Below, one piece after another: positions 44,858 through 52,681 of a stretch of 64,000 bases of DNA (position 1 is its first letter; the number at the start of each line of letters is the position of its first letter). A program made the position numbers and the translations under genes. The DNA is from Leptospira tipperaryensis (GTDB lineage: Bacteria; Spirochaetota; Leptospiria; Leptospirales; Leptospiraceae): the NCBI RefSeq assembly GCF_001729245.1, contig NZ_CP015217.1, forward strand, positions 1,676,001 to 1,740,000, read 5' to 3'. Under the pieces are notes generated by a model. That model did not search any database and was not told where the DNA came from. It saw only the letters and a list, made by a program, of their open reading frames with translations.

Positions 44858-46308
44858 ATAAAAAAACTCTCACAACGTCCGGAGGACATCCGGTTCCGCA
44901 AAACCAACACTCTCTCACGGCAGGTCCGAGAGGACCCGTCCTGATTCAAGACACACACCTTATCGAGAAGTTGGCTCATTTCAATCGTGAAAGAATTCCG
45001 GAAAGAGTCGTTCACGCAAAAGGGGCGGGCGCGTATGGAACTCTTACGATCACTCAAGATCTTTCCAAGTATTCGAGAGCGTCCGTATTTTCCAAGGTTG
45101 GAAAACAAACTCCTCTTTTCCTAAGATTTTCAACCGTCGCCGGTGAAAAAGGTTCAGCTGATACGGAAAGGGATCCGAGAGGATTTGCGATCAAGTTTTA
45201 TACGGAAGAAGGAATCTGGGATCTTGTGGGAAACAACACTCCCGTTTTCTTTGAAAGGGATCCTTTGAAGTTTCCGGACTTTATACATTCTCAAAAAAGA
45301 GATCCGGTAACTGGCTATAAGAATCCGTTTCGTATGTGGGATTATTGGGCGAAAGCGCCCGAAGCCTTACACCAGATGACGATCCTTTTTGGAGATCGTG
45401 GAATCCCGGACGGTTATCGTTTTATGAACGGCTACGGAAGTCATACGTTTGGTCTTTGGAATACAAAGGGAGAACGTTTCTGGGTAAAGTTTCACTTTAA
45501 ATCTTTGCAGGGAATCAAAAATCTCAGCGGAGAAAAAGGGGCCGCGTTAGCCGGAACCGATCCGGATTATGCTACCAGAGATCTTTTTGAGGCGATCGAA
45601 AGAAAAGAATTTCCGAAGTGGAGATTCTGCGTTCAGATCATGCCGGAAGAAGAAGCCGAAAAAACCAAATTCAATCCTTTCGATCTTACCAAAGTCTGGT
45701 CTCATAAGGACTATCCTTTGATCGAAGTCGGAGTGTTGGAATTGAATGCAAATCCTAAAAACTATTTTGAAGAAGTGGAACAGGCTGCTTTCTCTCCGGC
45801 AAATATGCCTCCGGGAATCGGAGCTTCTCCGGATAAGATGCTCCAAGGGAGACTCTTCGCTTATCCAGATGCTCAGAGATATCGTCTGGGAGTTCAGTAT
45901 CAACAACTTCCGGTCAATCGTCCAAAGAATCCGGTGAACGTTTATCACAGAGACGGAAGCGTAAAGTTTCAATCCGACGGGAACTTTGATAACTACGAAC
46001 CGAATGGATTCGAAGGGCCTTCTCAAGATTCTTCCTTTGCGGAACCGCCTCTGAGAATTTCAGGAGACGCGGATCGATACGACGCTCATGCAGATAACGA
46101 CGATTATACGCAGGCGGGAGATTTGTACCGAATGTTAAAATCGGATGAGAGGGATCGATTGACTTCTACGATCGCTTCTACGATGAAAGGTCTTCCAAAA
46201 GGTCTGGTGGTCGCTAACGTAAAACATTTCTACCGTTGTGATCCCGAATACGGAACCAAACTTGCTGAAAAGGTAGGAGTCAGCGTTAGCGAAATCACCA
46301 AAGAATAA
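44854..46308 (+). CDS. katE: Monofunctional haem catalase KatE
   Basis: 484 residues, the size of a small-subunit catalase; it splits hydrogen peroxide into water and oxygen. The distal His54 is in [13 protein letters not shown] (Lys replaces the more usual Arg of VHARG), the catalytic Asn in GNNTPVFF, and the haem-ligand Tyr in [21 protein letters not shown] precedes the ATG at 44854, and the start overlaps the ankyrin gene stop. Control by PerR from the upstream boxes is likely. Confidence 0.95.
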   Translation: MNKKTLTTSGGHPVPQNQHSLTAGPRGPVLIQDTHLIEKLAHFNRERIPERVVHAKGAGAYGTLTITQDLSKYSRASVFSKVGKQTPLFLRFSTVAGEKGSADTERDPRGFAIKFYTEEGIWDLVGNNTPVFFERDPLKFPDFIHSQKRDPVTGYKNPFRMWDYWAKAPEALHQMTILFGDRGIPDGYRFMNGYGSHTFGLWNTKGERFWVKFHFKSLQGIKNLSGEKGAALAGTDPDYATRDLFEAIERKEFPKWRFCVQIMPEEEAEKTKFNPFDLTKVWSHKDYPLIEVGVLELNANPKNYFEEVEQAAFSPANMPPGIGASPDKMLQGRLFAYPDAQRYRLGVQYQQLPVNRPKNPVNVYHRDGSVKFQSDGNFDNYEPNGFEGPSQDSSFAEPPLRISGDADRYDAHADNDDYTQAGDLYRMLKSDERDRLTSTIASTMKGLPKGLVVANVKHFYRCDPEYGTKLAEKVGVSVSEITKE

Positions 46309-46433
46309 AATTCTCAATTCCATTTGAATCCGATCTGATTGGGCGAGTGCAATGACTACTTTCATTTTTAGTGAAAGTGGTCTTCCTTGCCCTTTTTTTT
46401 GCCTTCTTTAGCCGGAAAAAAGAATAAAAAGTG

Positions 46434-46491
46434 GTTGCATAATTAAACCAAAATGAGTCCAACTCATGTAGTTGCATAATTAAACTAAAAT
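46434..46491. promoter_or_regulatory. Direct repeats plus palindrome upstream of the SDR/HxlR operon
   Basis: GTTGCATAATTAAAC occurs at 46434-46448 and again, identically, at 46471-46485, both followed by [CT]AAAAT. Centred between them is the palindrome ATGAGT-CCA-ACTCAT at 46453-46467. The array ends 16 bases before the SDR start codon and is a strong candidate operator for the HxlR regulator encoded downstream. Confidence 0.7.
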
Positions 46492-46507
46492 TTGTGAGGA
46501 TTTGTAT

Positions 46508-47272
46508 ATGAGATTTAAGGATAAGATCGTTTTGATTACGGGTGGAAACGGCGGGATCGGTTTAGCCACGGCGAAGTTATTTGTGGCGGAAGGAGCGAAC
46601 GTGATCATCACCGGACGGGATCAAAATACGTTGGATTCCGCGGTGAAAATTTTGGGAAATAAGGCCAGAGCTTATAGAGCCGACGTTTTAAACAAAGCGG
46701 AACGAGAATTGCTTTTTAAAGGAATTCAAGAAGAATTCGGAACGTTAGACGTCGTTTTCGCAAACGCAGGGATTATGAAACCAACCCCAGCCGCAAACAC
46801 AACGGAGGAAATTTTTGACGAAGTTCTCCGAGTCAACGTCACCGGAGTTTTTATGACGATTCAAGCGGCGCTTCCCTTGCTTAAAAAAGGATCCTCGCTG
46901 ATTCTCAACGGTTCGATTATTAGTACGATCGGAGCGCCCGGAACTGCAGCGTATGCGGCGAGTAAGGCGGGTGTTCATTCCATGACAAGAGTTCTCGCTT
47001 CCGAATTGAGCCCGAGAGGAATTCGTATTAATATAGTGGTTCCGGGTGCGACACGAACTTCGATCTGGGGAACGACGGAAGCTGCGAATGAAAGATTGAA
47101 TAAGATCAGCGCTTCGATTCCTCTTCAGAGAATCGGAGACGCGGATGAAATCGCAAAAGTAGTTTTGTTTCTCGCATCGGATGATTCTTCTTATGTGCAA
47201 GGAGCGGAGATCGTTGTCGACGGAGGCTCGAGCGGTTTGCCGGCGGGAGCTCCAATTTATCTTGCCAAGTAA
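46508..47272 (+). CDS. Short-chain dehydrogenase/reductase
   Basis: 254 residues from the ATG at 46508, with GAGGA about 9 bases upstream. Classical SDR motifs are TGGNGGIGLA (NAD(P) binding), NAG (FANAGIMKP), catalytic Ser (NGSIISTIG) and YAASK (Tyr-x-x-x-Lys), plus the C-terminal VQGAEIVVDGGSSGLP. The substrate is unknown. It is followed after 43 bp by an HxlR-family regulator, a common pairing for inducible redox enzymes responding to reactive electrophiles. Confidence 0.92.
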   Translation: MRFKDKIVLITGGNGGIGLATAKLFVAEGANVIITGRDQNTLDSAVKILGNKARAYRADVLNKAERELLFKGIQEEFGTLDVVFANAGIMKPTPAANTTEEIFDEVLRVNVTGVFMTIQAALPLLKKGSSLILNGSIISTIGAPGTAAYAASKAGVHSMTRVLASELSPRGIRINIVVPGATRTSIWGTTEAANERLNKISASIPLQRIGDADEIAKVVLFLASDDSSYVQGAEIVVDGGSSGLPAGAPIYLAK

Positions 47273-47321
47273 GTAGAATCTCTCAGATCTATATTATATT
47301 CGAAGAGAAGGGGGCGTGATT

Positions 47322-47801
47322 GTGAAGCGCAAAAATTTGGAGGAAGACGATTGCCCGATTGCAAGGTCCCTTTCTATGATCGGAGAATGGTGGTCCCTTT
47401 TGATATTAAGAGACGCCTTCTTGGGTAAAAGAAGATTCGGAGAATTTGAAAAGAGTCTGGGACTCGCTAAGAATATTCTTACTTCTCGTCTTCAGAAATT
47501 AGTTTCGCATGGGATTCTGGAAATTGTTCCCGCGTCGGACGGAAGCGCGTATCAAGAATACGTTCTTACACAGAGAGGAAAGGATCTGTTCCCGATTCTT
47601 GTTTCTCTCAGACAATGGGGGGAAAAATATCTCTATGACTCGAAAGGTTCCAATCAAGTGCTCGTGGACGAACTCTATCAGAAACCGATTCGTAAGATCG
47701 AAATCAAATCCCAGGATGGGAGGGAACTCAAATCCAAGGACGTAAGGCTTCTTTTTTTAGATACAAAGCCGAAGTCCAAACTCGCGAAGAAAAAAAGATA
47801 A
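47322..47801 (+). CDS. HxlR-family transcriptional regulator
   Basis: 159 residues from the GTG at 47322, with an AGAAGGGGG ribosome site; a GTG at 47316 is also in frame. The HxlR winged helix is clear: CPIARSLSMIGEWWSLLILRDAFLGKRRFGEFEKSLGLAKNILTSRLQKLVSHGILE. The characteristic N-terminal Cys (Cys11 or so), the redox or electrophile sensor in many members, is present. The C-terminal 45 residues are a basic extension beyond the usual length. It most likely represses its own operon with the upstream SDR gene. Confidence 0.88.
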   Translation: MKRKNLEEDDCPIARSLSMIGEWWSLLILRDAFLGKRRFGEFEKSLGLAKNILTSRLQKLVSHGILEIVPASDGSAYQEYVLTQRGKDLFPILVSLRQWGEKYLYDSKGSNQVLVDELYQKPIRKIEIKSQDGRELKSKDVRLLFLDTKPKSKLAKKKR

Positions 47802-47989
47802 GTCTTTTGTTCGAATCACATTTTCGATTTTCGGAAGATACGTTTTATAAAAGAAAAATATTCAAAAACTGTAAAATATCTTCTGAGAATGTAGAATATC
47901 TTCTCCATTCCTAAAAAATGAGATTTCACAAAAGGACTCTCGGGATGATTCGCTGTTAACCAGAGTTTATCAAAAGGGTATTAATTCCA

Positions 47990-48901
47990 ATGACCGAAAA
48001 ACAATTCAGTCCTTCTCATTTTGGAATTTCTCCGGAAGAGACTCGTTATAAGAAATTCGTAGAATCGATCTATGAAAAACAAAACGAGGATCCGCATCGT
48101 TACGGCGGGCGTAAGGTCGCTCGAAACTTTATCAGCGAACTTTTTAATATCATCTTTGCCGGTTATTTTTCGGATCTTGTATTTCGAGACATCGCTCACG
48201 TAGAGGACAACCTTTCCGTTTTTTTTCTTCAGACTAAAAGTAAACTCTATCCTTATCTTTCCAGTCAGGAGTCGAGTTTCTTGGGACATCTAACGATTGA
48301 CGGAGTTCTCGAAAAATTTAAGGACGAACTTCCGGCTCTTTACGAAATGATCTGGCACGACGCGACCGCCGCCTACGAAGGAGATCCCGCGGCCGAAAGC
48401 GTAAAGGAAGTGATTCTCGCTTATTCGGGCTTCTATGCGATTGCGGTCCATCGGGTCGCGCACGTTCTTCATAAAATCGGCGTTCCTATTTTTCCCAGAA
48501 TGTTAAGCGAATACGCTCACGAAAAGACCGGGATCGATATTCATCCCGGAGCTTCGATCGGAAGGTCTTTTTTTATGGATCACGGAACGGGAATCGTAAT
48601 CGGAGGAACTTCTATCATCCACGATAACGTAAAAATTTATCAGGGTGTCACCTTAGGCGCGTTATCCGTAAGTAAGGATATGGCTCTTCTCAAAAGACAT
48701 CCGACGATCGAACAAAACGTGATCATCTACGCCGGAGCTACGATTCTAGGAGGTGATACCGTGATCGGAAGAAACAGTATCATAGGGGGTAACGCTTGGT
48801 TGACACAGAGCGTAGCTCCGTATTCTATCGTGAATCAAAAAAACGAGGTAAGGGTCCGAACTTCGAAAGAATTGGACGACGTGATCGATTTTACAATTTA
48901 G
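47990..48901 (+). CDS. cysE: Serine O-acetyltransferase
   Basis: 303 residues. An N-terminal helical domain (to about 170) is followed by a left-handed beta-helix of hexapeptide repeats (GIDIHPGASIGRSFFMDHGTGIVIGGTSIIHDNVKIYQGVTLG, then GATILGGDTVIGRNSIIGGNAWL). The catalytic His residues are in DIHPG and MDHGTG. It makes O-acetylserine, the precursor for cysteine synthesis. It converges on the cysteine desulfurase and encapsulin genes across a shared terminator, the gene set typical of family 2A encapsulin loci. The length and N-domain are of the EpsC-like type. Confidence 0.9.
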   Translation: MTEKQFSPSHFGISPEETRYKKFVESIYEKQNEDPHRYGGRKVARNFISELFNIIFAGYFSDLVFRDIAHVEDNLSVFFLQTKSKLYPYLSSQESSFLGHLTIDGVLEKFKDELPALYEMIWHDATAAYEGDPAAESVKEVILAYSGFYAIAVHRVAHVLHKIGVPIFPRMLSEYAHEKTGIDIHPGASIGRSFFMDHGTGIVIGGTSIIHDNVKIYQGVTLGALSVSKDMALLKRHPTIEQNVIIYAGATILGGDTVIGRNSIIGGNAWLTQSVAPYSIVNQKNEVRVRTSKELDDVIDFTI

Positions 48902-48913
48902 AATTTTGTAAAG

Positions 48914-48971
48914 TAAGAATCGTTCCAACCTCTCGATCGGAACGATTCTTATATGAGCTTTTTTTAAAGCG
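48914..48971. terminator. Bidirectional terminator between cysE and the desulfurase gene
   Basis: A 13-bp perfect stem, TAAGAATCGTTCC and its complement (48914-48926 and 48939-48951), is followed by TATGAGCTTTTTTT. It sits in the 62-bp gap between the convergent stop codons. Confidence 0.8.
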
Positions 48972-50658
48972 GTCCCGCCGTTCTTCCTCCCCGCAAATCA
49001 AAGAGCGCGTTTATGAGCGCGTCGATATCTTCGCAGGTATTATAAAGCGCTAAAGAAGGCCTTACCGTACTTTCCAATCCGAAACGACGCAAGATCGGCT
49101 GAGCGCAGTGATGTCCCGATCTCACTGCGATTCCTTCTTGATTTAAGAAACGTCCCACGTCTTCGGTTTTAAATCCGTCCAAGACGAAAGAAAGAACTCC
49201 CGCTTTTTCCTTTGCGGTTCCGATCAGACGTAGACCAGGAACTCTTTGCAGTTGAGAAGTTCCGTATTCCAAGAGAGAATGTTCGTAGTCCGCGACGTTT
49301 TGCATTCCGATCTGATTGAGATAATCGATCGCCGCCCCAAGACCTACTGCGTCCGCGATGTTTCCGGTGCCCGCTTCGAAACGAAATGGAGCCGATTGAT
49401 AGACGGTCTTTTCAAACGTTACGTCCTCGATCATGTTTCCTCCTCCTTGCCAAGGAGGCATGGACTCCAGAACTTCCGATTTGCCGAATAGAACCCCGAT
49501 CCCAGTGGGAGCAAAGACCTTGTGTCCCGAAAATACATAGAAGTCGCAGTCGAGAGCTTGAACGTCGATCGGCATGTGAGAAACGGCTTGTGCGCCGTCC
49601 ACAAGAACCTTGGCTCCGAAATGATGGGCTTGTGCCACCATCTGCGCTGCCGGTGTAACTGTGCCTAACGCGTTGGAAACCTGCGTGAGCGATACGAGTT
49701 TTGTTCTTGGGCTCAAGAGTCTTTCATACTCGGTCAAAATCACTTGTCCAAGATCGTCTACGGGAACTACCTTGAGCCTCGCGCCCTTTTGTGCGCAGAG
49801 CATCTGCCAAGGAACGATGTTTGCGTGGTGTTCGAGCCAGGTGATGATGATCTCGTCGTCTTTGCCGATGTTCTTTGCACCCCAAGTCTGAGCCACTAGG
49901 TTGATCGCCTCGGTCGCTCCTCTCACGAATACGATTTCCTTAGTGGACGAAGCGTTCAAAAATCCTGCGGTCTTTTCTCTTGCTGCTTCATACGCGTCAG
50001 TCGCTCTTGCGGCTAACGTGTGTGCTCCTCTGTGGATGTTTGAATTCTCGTGTTCGTAGAATGCGGAGATACGATCGATGACGCTCTGCGGTTTGTGAGT
50101 CGTAGCCGCGTTGTCGAGCCATACGAGATCTCTTCCGTTTATTTTTTCTTTGAGAATCGGAAAATCTTTTTTCAAAGAGGAAATATCGATATTTGGAGTT
50201 ACGCTCGGTTGAAAACGAAACGGATCGTTGATCTGAATCCCTTGAGCCTGCGGAACAAAGGAACGAATGTCCTCCAAAAAAGAAAACGAAGTGGAGAACG
50301 TCGGCGCCGGAACTCCCACGTTTGTAGAAGTCAAACTTCCCGGAAAGGAGGGCAGACTTGCACCCGGAAGAAATTCTTCCGGAATTCTTTTGTAATCCGA
50401 TTGGTGGACGTCCAAGCCGTATCCGCTCTGCAAAATCTTTCCGGTTTCAATGGGAGCCGCGCTTTGAGTCGTAGGCTTGGAAGAAGAAACCGAATTGGAA
50501 AGAATCAATTCGTCGACCCCTCCGTTTGTCGGTAGGGGGCCGAAAAGTTCTCCAGCTAACGACGCTATGACGCTCGGGTCGATTAGACCTTGTAAGTCTT
50601 TCTTTCCAAAATCGGAAAAGTCGCTTAGGTTTGTAGAGAACGGATCACTTGTACTCAT
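48964..50658 (-). CDS. Cysteine desulfurase with long N-terminal cargo-loading extension
   Basis: 564 residues. Residues about 165-555 are a SufS-type PLP desulfurase that turns cysteine into alanine and enzyme-bound persulfide: LDNAATTHKP, EHHAN (His278), VDGAQ (Asp354), SGHK with the PLP Lys380, and the catalytic Cys518 in RSGHHCAQP. Residues 1-160 are extra, Ser/Pro/Gly/Thr-rich and probably unstructured, with a few short hydrophobic islands (PSVIASLAGELFGPLP, SFSFLEDIRSFVPQA). Such extensions load the desulfurase into family 2A encapsulin shells. The start codon lies 14 bp inside the end of the encapsulin gene, so the two are co-translated. Confidence 0.92.
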   Translation of the reverse strand: MSTSDPFSTNLSDFSDFGKKDLQGLIDPSVIASLAGELFGPLPTNGGVDELILSNSVSSSKPTTQSAAPIETGKILQSGYGLDVHQSDYKRIPEEFLPGASLPSFPGSLTSTNVGVPAPTFSTSFSFLEDIRSFVPQAQGIQINDPFRFQPSVTPNIDISSLKKDFPILKEKINGRDLVWLDNAATTHKPQSVIDRISAFYEHENSNIHRGAHTLAARATDAYEAAREKTAGFLNASSTKEIVFVRGATEAINLVAQTWGAKNIGKDDEIIITWLEHHANIVPWQMLCAQKGARLKVVPVDDLGQVILTEYERLLSPRTKLVSLTQVSNALGTVTPAAQMVAQAHHFGAKVLVDGAQAVSHMPIDVQALDCDFYVFSGHKVFAPTGIGVLFGKSEVLESMPPWQGGGNMIEDVTFEKTVYQSAPFRFEAGTGNIADAVGLGAAIDYLNQIGMQNVADYEHSLLEYGTSQLQRVPGLRLIGTAKEKAGVLSFVLDGFKTEDVGRFLNQEGIAVRSGHHCAQPILRRFGLESTVRPSLALYNTCEDIDALINALFDLRGGRTAGPL

Positions 50659-51583
50659 GATAGTTGCCTACGTCGACATTCTCCAGAACTGCGATCGCAT
50701 CATCCGTAAGGATGGCGGCGGAACAATAGAGAGAAATCAAATAGGATCCGATCGCGGAACGGTTGATTCCCATAAATCGAACCGATAGTCCCGGAGTTTG
50801 TTCTCCAGGTAGTCCCGGTTGAAAGAGTCCGATCACACCTTGTTTTTTTTCACCGACTCTGATAAGAAGGATGTTTGTTTTTCCTTCCGTCGATTTCGGT
50901 TTGCTTTCTCCGTTTACCAAAAGTTTATCACAAGGAATGATAGGAAGTCCTCTCCAAGTCAGGAACTGAGCTCCGAAAAGAGAAACCGTAGCCGGAGGAA
51001 CTCCTCTGCGTGTACATTCTCTTCCAAAGGCCGCGATCGCAAGAGGATGTGCTAAAAAGAAAGAAGGTTCTTTCCAGACTTTTGTGATGAGTTCGTCGAG
51101 ATCGTCCGGAGTAGGAGGACCCTTGCGCGTGGAGATCCTTTGGTTTTTTGAAGCGTGTTTCAAAAGTCCGTATTCTTCGTTGTTGATGAGTTCGCTTTCC
51201 TGACGTTCCTTAACGCTCTCAATTGTTAAGCGAAGTTGTTCCTTGATCTGGTCGTGAGGTGTGCTGAATAAATCGGAAATCCTTGTGTGAACGTCGAGTA
51301 CTGTGGAGATCGCGCTAAGAGTGTATTCTCTCGGTTGTTCTTCGTAGTTTACGAATGTTTCCGGTAGAGGTTGTTCGTCCTTTTGCCCGCAGAGAACATC
51401 CACGCTCGTATTGTCTTTGACTCGGTTTACTCTGAGAGTTCCGGATTCGAGAGGTTTCCAATCTAAAAAACGCACTAACCATCGCGGTGTGATAGCTCCG
51501 TACTGGGGTGCGGTTTTGGTAGTGTTCGCTAATTTGCGTGCGGCGTTATCGCCAAGGGAATGTTGTACGGTCGTATCAGCCAT
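50645..51583 (-). CDS. Family 2A encapsulin shell protein (SrpI/MMP-I-like)
   Basis: 312 residues of the HK97-fold shell protein family known from cyanobacterial SrpI and mycobacterial major membrane protein I. The family look is strong in ITPRWLVRFLDWKPLESGTLRVN, PSFFLAHPLAIAAFGRECTRRGVPP, FGAQFLTWRGLPIIPCDKLLVN, IGLFQPGLPGEQTPGLSVRFMGI and the ending AVLENVDVGNYHEYK. About 60 copies self-assemble into a shell in characterised members, which hold cysteine desulfurase and have been linked to sulfur storage. A good AGGAG precedes the ATG. The extended N-terminal arm (1-45) is typical of family 2. It is first of a two-gene operon with its cargo enzyme. Confidence 0.93.
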   Translation of the reverse strand: MADTTVQHSLGDNAARKLANTTKTAPQYGAITPRWLVRFLDWKPLESGTLRVNRVKDNTSVDVLCGQKDEQPLPETFVNYEEQPREYTLSAISTVLDVHTRISDLFSTPHDQIKEQLRLTIESVKERQESELINNEEYGLLKHASKNQRISTRKGPPTPDDLDELITKVWKEPSFFLAHPLAIAAFGRECTRRGVPPATVSLFGAQFLTWRGLPIIPCDKLLVNGESKPKSTEGKTNILLIRVGEKKQGVIGLFQPGLPGEQTPGLSVRFMGINRSAIGSYLISLYCSAAILTDDAIAVLENVDVGNYHEYK

Positions 51584-52681
51584 GCCGATGTCTCCTAAGT
51601 TTTAAAATTCAGTTCGAACTTGTTCTTGAGAATTAAGATTCTTAATTTTTTGACAAGAACCATCGACGTCGCTCTTGGGATTAAATGTATAAGATATTGT
51701 TTATTTAGACAGTATATTATACATTTATTAAGTTTATAATCGCGGCATCGATGCTCGTCTTTGACGACTTTTCATGCTTAGAATCTTTGCACAAAATGAA
51801 AATCATTTTTTAAAAATCGGAACAAGTTCTGAACTTTTTTTTAAGAAAAGGAAGCCTGGTAAGTATATTATATAAATTAAATAATATCTTCGTGTCTTGT
51901 TTGAGAAAATGGTTTGTGAATCGATTTGTATTTTTTATATTCTTAAAATTTAAAAAAGAAGAAAGGCGATTTTGTTATAAAGGATGACCTCTAGTCCTTT
52001 GTGAATTTAGGAATTTAATATTCATTTCTAGTTCACTATATAAGAACCTTCGGTTCTACTTTGGAAAACGGATTTTTTAAGGAAGAATCGGTTTCTCTTG
52101 CAAAGAGGAATTTGAATTTGGATCGGTTTTATTTTCTTAGATTAGGATTTCTGATTATAAAAATCATATAACAAGTCTTAAATGGAATGCCGTTTAAAGA
52201 CGGCAAAAAAAGAGAAGCGGTCAATGGTTTTGCGATCTAAAACACATATCATTTCGTTATCGGAGGATACAAACAAATCGGAAAACTATCATTCTCACTT
52301 AGGCTCTATAAAAACCGTCAATCTTTTCCGAGGTTCTTGACTTCTTAAACGATTCCATTTTCTTTTTTGATGCGGAGTTGTCTTTATCGGCCTTCTAATT
52401 TTATTCTCTATTTAAGAATGAGGATCAACCTTGTATTCGATTTCGAACGTATTTGGAGAGGTCCGGAAATAACGTATCGATTTGTTGTCAAATGAGGATT
52501 TCGGTTCTTTTGCGGTCTCATTTTATCCTCGATAGAATCCGTTTAAATACTCGGAAAACGGATTCTTCGGACTTTTGCGCTTGACCTTCCTTTTCTTTGA
52601 ATCGAAAATATACGGCGTTCCTTTGAAGATTATCGACTGATAATACTCAAGTATTCCGAAATTCTAACATTCGATGAAGCG
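51584..52681. other. Long AT-rich non-coding region upstream of the encapsulin
   Basis: 1.1 kb without a supported gene, between two divergent units. It holds the 11-bp inverted repeat listed separately and a hairpin at 52189-52204 (GCCGT/ACGGC) followed by A residues. No coding frame with a ribosome site was found. The size is large for this genome and may indicate control elements or a small RNA. Confidence 0.45.
51682..51727. promoter_or_regulatory. Inverted repeat upstream of the encapsulin operon
   Basis: TAAATGTATAA at 51682-51692 and its exact complement at 51717-51727, with a 24-bp spacer, about 100-145 bp upstream of the encapsulin ATG. A dimeric regulator site is possible. The AT richness raises the odds of chance. 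Confidence 0.4.

Noticed and set aside
52189..52212. GCCGT/ACGGC hairpin followed by A residues
   Set aside because: The homopolymer is A on the plus strand, so it is not a standard terminator in that direction; on the minus strand the T run precedes the stem.
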